DNA of 40,895 nt from positions 1 to 40,895 of the forward strand of contig WRCD01000007.1 of the NCBI GenBank assembly GCA_009784185.1. The letters run 5' to 3'. The notes under the pieces were generated by a model that was not told where the DNA came from, ran no database searches, and was given only the letters and a program-made list of their open reading frames with translations. Source of the DNA: Bacillota bacterium (GTDB lineage: Bacteria; Bacillota; Clostridia; Christensenellales; UBA1242). The stretch's first letter is position 1. Each line of letters begins with the position of its first letter. Positions 1 through 8,774 of the stretch are shown piece after piece. The translations under genes and the position numbers were made by a program.

Positions 1-3000
1 GCATACAACTACGACGTTGAATACGAACTGGAGCAAACCGGCAGCACTTGGTTCTTAATAGTGTCCGCCTGCCCGGAGTTTTTCCAAACCGCCCAGTTTC
101 CAGTGACAGTTGACCCGACGATAACTGTGAAACAAGAGCATATGAATGTGGGCAGCCATCATGATGTGGGTACAACCGTGCGTACGAATTTCTATGTACA
201 TTATCCACTTTGGGGAATCGGCGGAGGCTGGTATTTTGCTTATGTGGATTTAGGTACGGAAAGAATTGTGAGCAAGGTCAGCAGATTGGATATTACTTCG
301 GCAAGTCTGTCCATAAATTTTGCTAATTCCGGCGCCAACTTTCTGGCAAGGCTGATGAACACCAAAAACTACAGTCAATTATATAACAATGCAAATTTCA
401 TACATAATCTAAGTTCAACCACCGACAACAATTCAAATCCCAGAAGACTCACCGTCAATGTTACAGATTACGTTAACAACCGACTTGATGCAGCTACCAT
501 ATCTATAAGGTGTCAAAACAACAAAGGCAACGATTTTTCAAGTGCGGTTCTAACAATAACCTATAATGAATTTGATAACCCTGACTACAACCTTACTCAG
601 GATTTGGGTGAGAGCGGCGCGGGCGCGGTAAATCTGAACACCGGGGCTTTAAGTTACACATACAACGACATTATAACAACGGACTGCAATATGCCCATTT
701 CAATCAACCGCATTTACAACGAGGATTTTGCAGACACCTACAAAGTGGGCTACGGCTTTAAGTTGAATATCCAGCAAAAGGTAGCACATGACGGTTCTAA
801 TTACTATTATTTAAGCGCCACCGGCAAGCGATACTATTTTGCTTTTTATAATCAAGTGAACACGAACAAGGAATTAGGCTTACGCTTGTATTTTTCCGGC
901 TCTACCGCGCTTATAATAGACCTGCATGGTAACTCCATGTTGTTTGATATGAGCAACAACGGAAACCTAAAGGAAATACATCAATATCCCTCAAAACCGG
1001 GTGCTGCGTTGGACGCACTAAGCATAGTCTTGACGTACAGTGGTAATAATATTTCTGAGATAACCAACAATTTTACAACGCTGCATTTCTCATATACTGG
1101 CGGATATCTTACTAAAATTGAGGACGGTTCTTTCACAACACTAGCGCAATACTGGTACACCGGCAACAAACTTGACATAGCACAAAAGTTTTTCACTTCC
1201 GTTGCATACGACACGACCCTAACTTACAACGGAAATAAAATATCCGGCATAACAAGCGCAACCGGAGACAAAGTACAATACACATATTCTGCTAACAAAA
1301 TAAGTTCAGTTGCAACATCCAACACAAACAATCTTACCGGTAGCCCTGTTATAACGAATATACAGTATACAACTTTTACAAGGGTGTTTTTGGGGCTGCT
1401 TGCTACAATGGCAATGGATAAAACAACTGTTGTAACCCAGGGTGATTTGATAAGACATATTTCGTTTAAGGGCAGTAAAATGATATCGGACTACACTTAT
1501 AAAAACGATGGTGGCAGTTTTATCCCATACAGCGCTTATTCCAACGAAGTTAATTTCATGGCATTTAATGAAGCGTACGGAACTGCTCAAAGTATTTATT
1601 ATCACGAATTTAATTCATCCACCGTTTATAACGGTTCGTTAATTCATCCGGTAACTTTTAATACTATTTGGGGAACGCACAGTTACGCAATGGGTGTATG
1701 GGTAAAAAAGATTGGCAGCGCAAAAGAAGATTTGCTTGTATCCACAAATGCCAACCTGTTTGGACTATACGACCGGGATGCAATAAACTCCAACATATTA
1801 GACTGGCAGTTTTATGTTTACATAATTGAAAATCCAGGATACCTTGCTTCTTTTAATGCAGCAATAGACTGCAACGCCGGTTTTTACATACGCTCCATTC
1901 AGCTTATACAACTGCCGCGGTTTACAAAAAGCCAAAAGGAAGAGTGGGCGCCTATCCGTAATGCCAACGGGCAGACAATTGCTAGCTTTCATTACGCTGC
2001 AGATAACTCTATTACTTCGTATCAATACACGTACGGCAACGCAAATGGAAACTATCTCGGGCAGCTAACTAGCATAACCGAGCGCACCGGAAGCGCAACG
2101 CTTACGAGAGCGCAATATCAAAGCCAAGCCACACAAGTAAGCAAGGTGGTTTACAGTTATACGCCTTACACTGTCAGCGGTAAAACCTATTCGTTTTTAA
2201 CAAGCACCACCACATACGGCAGTTCGTCTGCTTCCGGTGCGCCATACTTTACAACGGTTTACGGTTACGACAATGCAGGCCGTGTAACCTCATACACAGA
2301 CAAAAACGATGTGGTTACCGAATACAATTATGACCCGCTTACCGGTGCGATTACCGCAACTGTTTTGGAGGATGTGCTGTTAGGGACTGGCACCAGCACA
2401 ACAAACCAGTATCAGCAAGGCACGGGCTCGCTGCTGAGTACAACAACAGGCGGCATAACCACCAACTTTGGCTACAATAGCTGGGGCGGACTGGAAACTA
2501 TAAGCCAAAATGGTTTTACCACCTGTTTTAATTACAACTCAGAGGGCGGACTGCAAAGCATTAGCGTGGCAGGTCAGCAGCTTGTAAACTATACTTATTC
2601 GGATACTCAAAATATTATTGAATATTCCAACTGGTCCAACCTGGACCCGTTTGCAATGCAGAGCGTAAAATATAATTATGACGCAAACGGATACTTGACC
2701 AGCATGGAAAACGAAATGAACAATATAGCCAATTTCAATTATAGCAACAACCAATTGTCGTCTGTTTCACATGCAAACGGTGTTAATTATAACTATGCGT
2801 TTAATAGCCAAAATGCAGCTTCATCATATGAAATGACCAACGCCGGTAATACCTTCAGGGCGGAATACAGCAATTCCGGCAAAACTCAGAGTTATTTCCT
2901 GGGAGACCCCATGGGCGGCTACTCTCTTATGGATTATTACGAGCACACCTATAACAGCCGCGGGCAGATAACCGGCACTTACCGAAATGCAAATATGAAT

Positions 3001-4644
3001 ACGCAATATAATTACGACCCCATGAGCAGGCCGGACAGCAAAACGCTTACGCTTGGCGCAAACAGTTACAAAAACAGCTATGAATACTACGGCAACAACA
3101 ACAGAGTTTTTAGAGAGCAATATACAATAAACACGACCAAGCAGAGCGATTACATCTATTCATACTATGACAATGGTCTTTTGCAAACTGTTTATGACGG
3201 AAAGTATTACCCAAACAATTGGGTGTATCTGAATCATTACGAATACGATGCCTTTGGCAGGCTTGCCATAGAATACAACTTTACTGCCGGCAAAATATAC
3301 CAGTACATTTATGATAACGGCGGAAATATACTGGCAAAGCACCAGTACGACATTAACGGCAATTGGGAGACTATGTGGTCATACACTTACAGCGGTATTT
3401 GGAAAGACCAACTGCTGGCGTATAACGGCCAAGCCATAACATACGACGAAGTTGGCAACCCAACGTTGTATAAGGGCAATAACCTAACTTGGCAGAATGG
3501 CAGACAGCTTGCTACGTACGGCAGCAACATTAGTTATGAATACGACTATGCTAGTATACGAACAAGCAAAACAGTTAACGGCGTAACAACCAATTACTAT
3601 CTTGAAGGCAGCCGCATCTGGATGGAAACCACAAACGGCCAGATGAAATGGTATTACTATGACGCAGACGGAATCCAGGGAATGTGGAGCAGCGTGTACG
3701 GTGAATACTACTTTGAGCGCAATATGTTTGGTGACGTGGTAGCACTATGGACTACTAGCGGCGCACTAGCCGGCAGATACGTGTACGACGCATGGGGAAA
3801 TCACACTATTTACGATGCTGCAGGTAGCGTGATTAATCCATACACTCCGCACGCAATGACAGCAAACCCGTGGCGGTACAGAGGCTATTTTTATGACAGC
3901 GAAACCGGATTTTTTTATCTTAACAGCCGCTATTACGACCCACAGATTTGCCGGTTTATAAATGCAGATGAACCTGTGATGCTGTTTTTAACCGCGGGAA
4001 TGCCGGGCGGAGCAAACCTGTATGCTTACGCATTAAATAATCCTATAAAATTTGTTGACAGGACTGGAACAATGCCAGTTCCTGCTATTGGACCGGCATG
4101 GAGTGGTAGTGGAAGCGGAACTGGTTATGACAGAATTGTTAGACCAAACTTGAGCAATGATTTAATAAATATTATTTTCCATGGTGACCCAGGAATGATA
4201 CTTCTTAAACAATATGGAGGTGCAGTCGGGTCAATGTTAACATCGCCTTTTGCAACCGGTATGTATGCTTTAGGTTATATGCTTCAATCATTTACTTCGG
4301 TGAAAATGTTCACCTATAATTACTCTTTTTTAGAAGCAAGCGTAACGGGGTTTACAATAGCTGATGCGAATTTTACGGGGGCTGCATTAAGTCTTTATAC
4401 TAGTAACAATCACAATAACAACATATATTTAAATGCCGTAAACTTTTCAGTTTTTGCCGGTTTTGCAATAGATGGAATTGGCCTTTCGGCGCAAGGAACT
4501 ATATTAGAACTTGGCTATAGTAGCAGTAATTTTGATATAGGGATTTTGCTTGGCTCAATGGGTTGGAATTTAAAGCTCACACAAAATAGTTTAACTATTG
4601 GTGGGTCATATCTGGTAGGTTTGATATTTACAATTAGGTGGTAA
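1..4644 (+). CDS. Rhs/YD-repeat polymorphic toxin, 5'-truncated by window
   Basis: The frame is open back to base 1, so the N-terminus lies outside; the GTG at 61 is internal. The first ~180 residues include FPVTVDPT and a beta-rich stretch like the DNRLRE module often found in secreted Rhs proteins. A long YD-repeat region follows (YNYD, YTYN, YEYD). The Rhs core (about 3660-4065) contains RYYDPQICRFINADE and ends at NNPIKFVDRTG, the usual junction to the variable tip. The tip (about 4066-4641, ~190 residues) is hydrophobic and glycine-rich; I do not recognise it. By family knowledge this is a large surface or secreted shell carrying a C-terminal toxin. The hydrophobic tip and the membrane protein that starts 2 bases after the stop suggest a membrane-acting toxin (inference). 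Confidence 0.9.
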   Translation, partial: AYNYDVEYELEQTGSTWFLIVSACPEFFQTAQFPVTVDPTITVKQEHMNVGSHHDVGTTVRTNFYVHYPLWGIGGGWYFAYVDLGTERIVSKVSRLDITSASLSINFANSGANFLARLMNTKNYSQLYNNANFIHNLSSTTDNNSNPRRLTVNVTDYVNNRLDAATISIRCQNNKGNDFSSAVLTITYNEFDNPDYNLTQDLGESGAGAVNLNTGALSYTYNDIITTDCNMPISINRIYNEDFADTYKVGYGFKLNIQQKVAHDGSNYYYLSATGKRYYFAFYNQVNTNKELGLRLYFSGSTALIIDLHGNSMLFDMSNNGNLKEIHQYPSKPGAALDALSIVLTYSGNNISEITNNFTTLHFSYTGGYLTKIEDGSFTTLAQYWYTGNKLDIAQKFFTSVAYDTTLTYNGNKISGITSATGDKVQYTYSANKISSVATSNTNNLTGSPVITNIQYTTFTRVFLGLLATMAMDKTTVVTQGDLIRHISFKGSKMISDYTYKNDGGSFIPYSAYSNEVNFMAFNEAYGTAQSIYYHEFNSSTVYNGSLIHPVTFNTIWGTHSYAMGVWVKKIGSAKEDLLVSTNANLFGLYDRDAINSNILDWQFYVYIIENPGYLASFNAAIDCNAGFYIRSIQLIQLPRFTKSQKEEWAPIRNANGQTIASFHYAADNSITSYQYTYGNANGNYLGQLTSITERTGSATLTRAQYQSQATQVSKVVYSYTPYTVSGKTYSFLTSTTTYGSSSASGAPYFTTVYGYDNAGRVTSYTDKNDVVTEYNYDPLTGAITATVLEDVLLGTGTSTTNQYQQGTGSLLSTTTGGITTNFGYNSWGGLETISQNGFTTCFNYNSEGGLQSISVAGQQLVNYTYSDTQNIIEYSNWSNLDPFAMQSVKYNYDANGYLTSMENEMNNIANFNYSNNQLSSVSHANGVNYNYAFNSQNAASSYEMTNAGNTFRAEYSNSGKTQSYFLGDPMGGYSLMDYYEHTYNSRGQITGTYRNANMNTQYNYDPMSRPDSKTLTLGANSYKNSYEYYGNNNRVFREQYTINTTKQSDYIYSYYDNGLLQTVYDGKYYPNNWVYLNHYEYDAFGRLAIEYNFTAGKIYQYIYDNGGNILAKHQYDINGNWETMWSYTYSGIWKDQLLAYNGQAITYDEVGNPTLYKGNNLTWQNGRQLATYGSNISYEYDYASIRTSKTVNGVTTNYYLEGSRIWMETTNGQMKWYYYDADGIQGMWSSVYGEYYFERNMFGDVVALWTTSGALAGRYVYDAWGNHTIYDAAGSVINPYTPHAMTANPWRYRGYFYDSETGFFYLNSRYYDPQICRFINADEPVMLFLTAGMPGGANLYAYALNNPIKFVDRTGTMPVPAIGPAWSGSGSGTGYDRIVRPNLSNDLINIIFHGDPGMILLKQYGGAVGSMLTSPFATGMYALGYMLQSFTSVKMFTYNYSFLEASVTGFTIADANFTGAALSLYTSNNHNNNIYLNAVNFSVFAGFAIDGIGLSAQGTILELGYSSSNFDIGILLGSMGWNLKLTQNSLTIGGSYLVGLIFTIRW
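3772..3884 (+). repeat. Rhs core recombination block, copy 1
   Basis: This 113-bp stretch of the main rhs gene recurs at 5035-5147 with only a few substitutions. The last ~59 bp (AGCGTGATTAATCC to TACAGAGG) look identical. Similarity falls off sharply afterwards although the protein stays related. This fits recent duplication or gene conversion at the boundary where Rhs tips are exchanged. Confidence 0.85.
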
Positions 4645-4646
4645 AT

Positions 4647-5012
4647 ATGAGAGAGGATTTTATTAATTTAAAAAAGCAAATGTTTTTGGGGTGCATACCA
4701 GTAGTTGGTAGTTTTATAGTTGGCATAATTATGTTTATAAATATTGCTAGAATGTCAAAACTTGGCGACAAAATATTACTTGTTTTTGTAGGAATGCCAC
4801 TGGTCGGAGCGGGCTTTTGCGGTTTAGGGTTTTTATTCTTTACTCTAGTGTCGGAAGAGAATTTTTTATTAAACTACTCTCTGGGTTTGATAATCTTCTA
4901 CTATTTAGCTTTTGCTTTTATTGGGTGTCAATTTTTAATTTTCAAACTAATAACAAAAAGAAAAGAGCCAATTAAAAAAATTAAGGACGAGGATGAATCA
5001 AAATTTATTTAA
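4647..5012 (+). CDS. small 3-TM protein, candidate Rhs immunity
   Basis: This is a 121-residue protein with three predicted membrane segments (about residues 11-35, 42-68 and 77-102) and a lysine/acid-rich tail. The ATG at 4647 is chosen because AGGTGG (4636-4641) sits 5 bases upstream, overlapping the rhs stop (4642-4644); a GTG at 4638 is also in frame. The tight coupling to the rhs tip argues for a cognate immunity protein. No family is recognised. It overlaps the next rhs fragment by 20 bases. Confidence 0.75.
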   Translation: MREDFINLKKQMFLGCIPVVGSFIVGIIMFINIARMSKLGDKILLVFVGMPLVGAGFCGLGFLFFTLVSEENFLLNYSLGLIIFYYLAFAFIGCQFLIFKLITKRKEPIKKIKDEDESKFI

Positions 5013-5874
5013 AAAAGAGAGCAGCGTACTTATTGGCAGATATGTGTATGACGCATGGGGCAACCACACTATTTACGATGCTGCAGGCAGCGTGATTAAT
5101 CCATACACTCCGCACGCAATGACAGCAAACCCGTGGCGGTACAGAGGGTACTACTGGGATCAAGAAACAAATTTTTATTTTTTGCAGAGCAGATACTATG
5201 ACCCACAAATCGGGCGGTTCCTTAATGCGGATGAACCTGTGATGTTGTTTTTGACCGCAACAATGCCCGGCGGAGCAAACCTTTTTGCGTATTGTATGAA
5301 CAATCCGATTATGCTGACAGATAGCACCGGTTGCAGTCCGTTCTGGGACTTTTTAAAAGAATACATTGGCTGGGCTACTATGGCGTTAGTGGCCGTAGAG
5401 TGTGGGCTTAGTATAGCTACAGGATTTGTTTTACGAACACTACCAATACCTGGTATAAATGAGATAGGTAAAACCCTTGTTGGTGCAGGGGTTGGTGGAT
5501 TGTTCAGTATGGGAGGAAGTGTTTTTGAACAGTTAACCGATAAAGGTTACGTTAACCCGTGGCAGCTTGCTTTTAACGGCAAAATAGGATACTGGACAGG
5601 GTTTGCAGTATCTGCACCAATGGGGCCGATTTCTACAGGAATAGCTGTAGGAGCATTATCTGTTTTGCAAAGCGTTGGAAATGATTTGTTTAACAATAAT
5701 TTTGACGGCAGTAAAATAAACTGGGAAAGGGCAGTGTACATGGGTGTTGCTTGCGGCATGACAGCAGGAATTTTTAAGGCGTTTGCAGGTCGCCTCCCGG
5801 GATATGAAATAGCCTTCAGCGCAGCCGGCGGATTATACCGTGTTGGATTTAGTTGGCTTTTTAAGTATGCTTAA
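4993..5874 (+). CDS. orphan Rhs core + C-terminal tip (module 2)
   Basis: This 293-residue protein starts directly in the end of an Rhs core (GRYVYDAWGNHTIY at residue ~15), runs through RYYDPQIGRFLNADE and NNPIMLTDSTG (~residue 110), and carries a tip of ~180 residues rich in Gly/Ala and hydrophobic runs. The shell and any secretion signal are missing, as in orphan rhs-CT cassettes that serve as donors for tip switching. ATG 4993 follows an AGGACGAGG sequence, so it could also be translated alone. The tip is unrelated to that of module 1. Confidence 0.8.
   Translation: MNQNLFKKESSVLIGRYVYDAWGNHTIYDAAGSVINPYTPHAMTANPWRYRGYYWDQETNFYFLQSRYYDPQIGRFLNADEPVMLFLTATMPGGANLFAYCMNNPIMLTDSTGCSPFWDFLKEYIGWATMALVAVECGLSIATGFVLRTLPIPGINEIGKTLVGAGVGGLFSMGGSVFEQLTDKGYVNPWQLAFNGKIGYWTGFAVSAPMGPISTGIAVGALSVLQSVGNDLFNNNFDGSKINWERAVYMGVACGMTAGIFKAFAGRLPGYEIAFSAAGGLYRVGFSWLFKYA
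5035..5147 (+). repeat. Rhs core recombination block, copy 2
   Basis: Near-identical partner of 3772-3884, in direct orientation and 1263 bp away. Recombination between them would delete tip 1 and its immunity gene and join the main rhs gene in frame to tip 2. Both blocks encode GRYVYDAWGNHTIYDAAGSV. Confidence 0.85.
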
Positions 5875-5893
5875 CAACAATTAAGGAGGAGTT

Positions 5894-6343
5894 ATGGCGT
5901 TTAGGAAATTCGATTTGACAAAGGCGGAGTGCAAAAAACTTTTTATTATCTTTATAGTGATACTTGGTGCTGGTATGCTTATAACGGTAATAGGCGGCAT
6001 GCTTATGGGGGTGGCAAGTTTATTTTCGGCGCGTGCGATTATAGAAACAATAGCAATAATATTATTGTTGACAGGATTAGGAGTAATGGGTGTGCCGACT
6101 GTTTTTCTCTCAATAAAATATCCGGGGTTTTTTAAACCATACAACTCTACAGTAGAACAAATAGAGCGTCTTGAAAAACTATATGAAAGCCAAGACATAA
6201 CCGAAGCAGAATACACAAAACTTCGCACTGAGGTTGAGAAAACCGCACAGATAGAAAAGTTATACTTAAATAGTGAAATAACCAAACAGGAGTATGATAA
6301 GCTGCAAAATCAAGCCAACAAACAAGGCAAGGAGAAGGAATGA
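5894..6343 (+). CDS. 2-TM protein with doubled SHOCT-like tail
   Basis: A 149-residue protein with strong ribosome site AAGGAGGA (5883-5890) before ATG 5894. Two membrane segments (about residues 16-43 and 49-70) are followed by two SHOCT-like helices in tandem: IERLEKLYESQDITEAEY and IEKLYLNSEITKQEY. SHOCT modules are short oligomerisation or binding helices at protein ends. Its position just after an rhs tip makes it a candidate immunity or accessory protein (inference). It shares the membrane+SHOCT plan with genes at 12902 and 27589. Its stop overlaps the next start. Confidence 0.75.
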   Translation: MAFRKFDLTKAECKKLFIIFIVILGAGMLITVIGGMLMGVASLFSARAIIETIAIILLLTGLGVMGVPTVFLSIKYPGFFKPYNSTVEQIERLEKLYESQDITEAEYTKLRTEVEKTAQIEKLYLNSEITKQEYDKLQNQANKQGKEKE

Positions 6344-6891
6344 AAACCATATTTTACAGACATGGAATAGATAATGCGTATGTTTTTGCAATGATTCCAA
6401 TAATAATTGGCGTTATGTCAGCCGTCTTTTTCCGCAAGTTTATTTTGATTGAGTTTGTTGCAGTATTAATCATTCCCTTGACCATGTCGTTTTTACTCTT
6501 TGTAGTAGCCATGAAAAGGTCGTTATCCAAGATTTACATATCAGAACAAGGCTTAGAGCATAGGTTTTTTAAAAAACAACTGAAATTCATTGGTTGGGAT
6601 GAGATACAGCTTATTGGAAAGCACTCACAATACATAAGCATATTTGACAAGCGCAACCTAAAACTGATTTTAAAAAATAAAAACACCGGCAATTTAGAAA
6701 TGTTTTATTTTAACTGTAGCAATAAAATCAGAAAAACCTTAATTGAGCTATGTCCCGTGGAGGAGATTAAAACACAACTGGAGCAAATAGAGTTTAGGTT
6801 TTTAACAGACATATTTTACAAAAACAGAAAGAATGGTCAAAGGGACGGAGGTCATGGTCAGGGGGACGGGAGTAATGACACAAAAGCTTAA
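6340..6891 (+). CDS. 2-TM protein with PH-like soluble domain
   Basis: A 183-residue protein whose start overlaps the previous stop (ATGA), with AAGGAGAAGGA upstream, so the pair is translationally coupled. Two membrane helices (about residues 13-33 and 37-59) precede a beta-strand-rich domain (SKIYISEQGLEHRFFKKQ, WDEIQLI) of the type seen in bacterial PH-like membrane proteins. The C-terminal ~20 residues are Gly/Asp-rich (GQRDGGHGQGDG) and come from a degenerate 21-bp tandem repeat that overlaps the next gene. Second candidate immunity gene for tip 2 (inference). Confidence 0.7.
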   Translation: MKTIFYRHGIDNAYVFAMIPIIIGVMSAVFFRKFILIEFVAVLIIPLTMSFLLFVVAMKRSLSKIYISEQGLEHRFFKKQLKFIGWDEIQLIGKHSQYISIFDKRNLKLILKNKNTGNLEMFYFNCSNKIRKTLIELCPVEEIKTQLEQIEFRFLTDIFYKNRKNGQRDGGHGQGDGSNDTKA

Positions 6892-7837
6892 AACCAACAT
6901 TTTAATACCGTTTCTGGCCGTATTTTTGGCGCTCATCTGCCTGTTTGTTTTCAATGCGCAAGACTGGCAGCGGGTGTCTGCCGAGCAATACGAACGGACG
7001 GTTTCGGCAGAAAGCCAGGTTGATGAAAATGAAGATTATTTTGTGCTTATTTTCATGCTTGCAATATTCGTGAAATACGACGAATCCGGCATATCGGGTT
7101 TTAACATGGGTGGATGGGACTATATTTTCCAGAAAAATATTCTGGGAGACATCGTGTCTATCTGGCGCGCTGACGGAGCGTTTGGCGGCAGTTACCAATA
7201 CGATGCTTGGGGAAACACAACTATTCTGGCCGACCCGCTTGGGGTAGCCAACTGGAATCCGTTTAGATATAGAGGTTATTACCAAGACCAAGAGTCCGGG
7301 TTCTACTATCTAAATAGCAGGTATTATGACCCTGAAATTGGACGATTTATCAATGCGGACGACCCTGTAGTGCTTTTCCTGACCGCCGGTATGTGCGGGG
7401 GCGCGAATTTATATGCGTATTGCGGAAACAATCCGGTGATGAGAGTTGATTATAGTGGTTATAGTTGGCTATCTAATCTATTTAGCGGCATTTCTAGCCT
7501 CCTATCCAATGCGGCAGTAGCGCTAGAAAGTGTTATGGAAATGCTAGCCCCACATGTTTATGAAATAGAGTTTTCAGGAACAAGGGGCTGGCTTAGAGTG
7601 TTACACCACACTGTAGGGGTAGCATTAAGTGTGACAGTTATTGCCCGAGGCATAGTCTTAATGTTGGCGCCTGAACCGACTAGTTTAACGATAGGAGTAG
7701 GGTTTACGATGACTATGGGCGGTTTAGCAACCTTTGTTCTTAGTTTTGTCAACACAATTAACTCGCTCTACGGAATGGTAACGCGAGGTTCGTTTAAGGA
7801 GTTGTCTATATTTTATATTTTTGGTCTACCTAGATAA
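6875..7837 (+). CDS. mini-Rhs: signal peptide joined to Rhs core and tip (module 3)
   Basis: About 320 residues. It begins with a secretion signal (NILIPFLAVFLALICLFVF after basic residues), then ~45 residues, then enters the Rhs core at YDESGISG, with RYYDPEIGRFINADD and NNPVMRVDYSG. The tip is ~125 hydrophobic residues. The body of YD repeats is absent, so this is either an internal deletion of a full rhs gene or a compact secreted version. In-frame ATGs exist at 6833, 6854 and 6875, spaced by a 21-bp repeat; 6875 starts directly at the signal peptide and has AGGGGG nine bases upstream. It overlaps the previous gene by 17 bases. Confidence 0.75.
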   Translation: MTQKLKTNILIPFLAVFLALICLFVFNAQDWQRVSAEQYERTVSAESQVDENEDYFVLIFMLAIFVKYDESGISGFNMGGWDYIFQKNILGDIVSIWRADGAFGGSYQYDAWGNTTILADPLGVANWNPFRYRGYYQDQESGFYYLNSRYYDPEIGRFINADDPVVLFLTAGMCGGANLYAYCGNNPVMRVDYSGYSWLSNLFSGISSLLSNAAVALESVMEMLAPHVYEIEFSGTRGWLRVLHHTVGVALSVTVIARGIVLMLAPEPTSLTIGVGFTMTMGGLATFVLSFVNTINSLYGMVTRGSFKELSIFYIFGLPR

Positions 7838-7855
7838 TAGAAACAAGGAGAAACA

Positions 7856-8389
7856 ATGATGTTTGCTTTTTGGTTGGTATTAATAATAGTTTCGTTTTGC
7901 GCCATACTGTTTTTCGTATTTGAACTTCCTGGTGTAGTTTTTCAACGGAGAGTTCATTTTAAAAGAATAAAAGATATTGTCATTATTGTAGGTATTACTA
8001 TATCGATTGTTGTTTTCTACATGGCTTTAGCGTTTGCTTTTTCTTATGTAGAAGACACATTGCTGCGTTACCCGATTTGCGGTAGTATTTTGGCTTTTGG
8101 TGTAATCTACATATCAGGAACCATTTTGCCGCTTCAAAAAACAGATTATTCCAAAGTCAACATTGTTCGTCATATTTTAAAAGAACTTCTCCCGTACATG
8201 ATAATTTATGTGGCCGCCTTTTATATTTTACTGGAATTCGTTTTTATAAGTTTGATGATTCTCATAGTTGGCAGTATATTAATAACCATAAGAATATATT
8301 TTGTAACCAAAAGCTATCGCATTGCACAAGCAAATCAAAAAGCCGAACAGGCGCAAGAAGAGAGAATCAACAACAATCCTAATGATTGA
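7856..8389 (+). CDS. 4-TM protein, candidate immunity for module 3
   Basis: A 177-residue integral membrane protein with about four or five hydrophobic segments and a polar C-terminal tail (QKAEQAQEERINN). AAGGAG precedes ATG 7856 (an ATG at 7859 is also possible). It follows the third rhs tip by 18 bases and is closed by a terminator at 8411. Family not recognised; the immunity role is inferred from position and from the matching pattern at the other two modules. Confidence 0.7.
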   Translation: MMFAFWLVLIIVSFCAILFFVFELPGVVFQRRVHFKRIKDIVIIVGITISIVVFYMALAFAFSYVEDTLLRYPICGSILAFGVIYISGTILPLQKTDYSKVNIVRHILKELLPYMIIYVAAFYILLEFVFISLMILIVGSILITIRIYFVTKSYRIAQANQKAEQAQEERINNNPND

Positions 8390-8410
8390 GAAAAGCGGGT
8401 TATAAGGACG

Positions 8411-8437
8411 AAAAAGACAGTTAATTACTGTCTTTTT
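8411..8437 (+). terminator. intrinsic terminator of the rhs array
   Basis: AAAAAGACAG, a 7-base loop, then CTGTCTTTTT. Confidence 0.8.
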
Positions 8438-8458
8438 ATTCTACAAAAGGAGTAAAAA

Positions 8459-8587
8459 ATGACAAACGCAAACCCAATCTTGCACGGGATTTCGATTATT
8501 TACTTTAACAAGCCGCATAAGAATATTACTCAAAATTACAACCCAAGAAAGAACAAGCAAAACGGCTGGTGGATAATACATTCATAA
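8459..8587 (+). CDS. 42-residue hypothetical peptide
   Basis: MTNANPILHGISIIYFNKPH... ends in WWIIHS. AAAAGGAG lies six bases before ATG 8459, and the ORF sits alone between two terminators. No promoter is evident, and read-through from the rhs array would be needed. It could be a small accessory of module 3, or the remnant end of a larger gene. The strong ribosome site is the main support. Confidence 0.4.
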   Translation: MTNANPILHGISIIYFNKPHKNITQNYNPRKNKQNGWWIIHS

Positions 8588-8591
8588 ACAC

Positions 8592-8622
8592 AAAAAGCCG
8601 TGCTGTTTAAGCACGGCTTTTT
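8592..8622. terminator. bidirectional terminator
   Basis: AAAAAGCCGTGC / GCACGGCTTTTT with an 8-base loop (12-bp stem). It can end the small ORF on the plus strand and the tRNA-Ser transcript on the minus strand. Confidence 0.85.
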
Positions 8623-8743
8623 ACTTACAAAAGTTTCCTAGCCCATCTCGTTTTTGCGTTAGATAGCGGGATTGCGTTTTTGGTTTTAATCCGGCGTAGT
8701 TTGCGACTATGCCCGGAACACCCTTGACGAAAACGTATAACAT
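8621..8743 (-). CDS. possible 40-residue peptide in tRNA-Ser trailer
   Basis: MLYVFVKGVPGIVANYAGLK... ends in GLGNFCK. GGAG lies four bases before the ATG. The equivalent frame in the second copy (from 40811) remains open to the window edge as MQYIFVRGVPGIVANYAGLK..., with three of seven substitutions synonymous plus V/I and K/R exchanges. That is suggestive of coding, but the sample is small and the same DNA folds well (see the repeat entry). Nothing is known of such a peptide to me. Confidence 0.3.
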   Translation of the reverse strand: MLYVFVKGVPGIVANYAGLKPKTQSRYLTQKRDGLGNFCK

Positions 8744-8774
8744 TTCGCTCCGGGTGTTCAAACTCTGTCGCCAT
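8659..8774 (-). repeat. tRNA-Ser-linked 116-bp module, copy 1
   Basis: It starts immediately after the CCA end of tRNA-Ser(CGA) and matches 40780-40895 without gaps, with 7 differences. Read on the minus strand it has three successive inverted repeats: GAACACCC/GGGTGTTC (with an inner CGAAATG/CATTTTCG-type stem), GGCATAGT/ACTACGCC (one mismatch) and GGATT/AATCC. In the inner stem a T-A pair in copy 2 becomes a T-G wobble in copy 1, so pairing is kept. Confidence 0.85.

Noticed and set aside
6833-6882. 21-bp repeats as a possible CRISPR or satellite
   Set aside because: Only about two imperfect units without spacers; simplest as a local duplication. No CRISPR array was seen anywhere.
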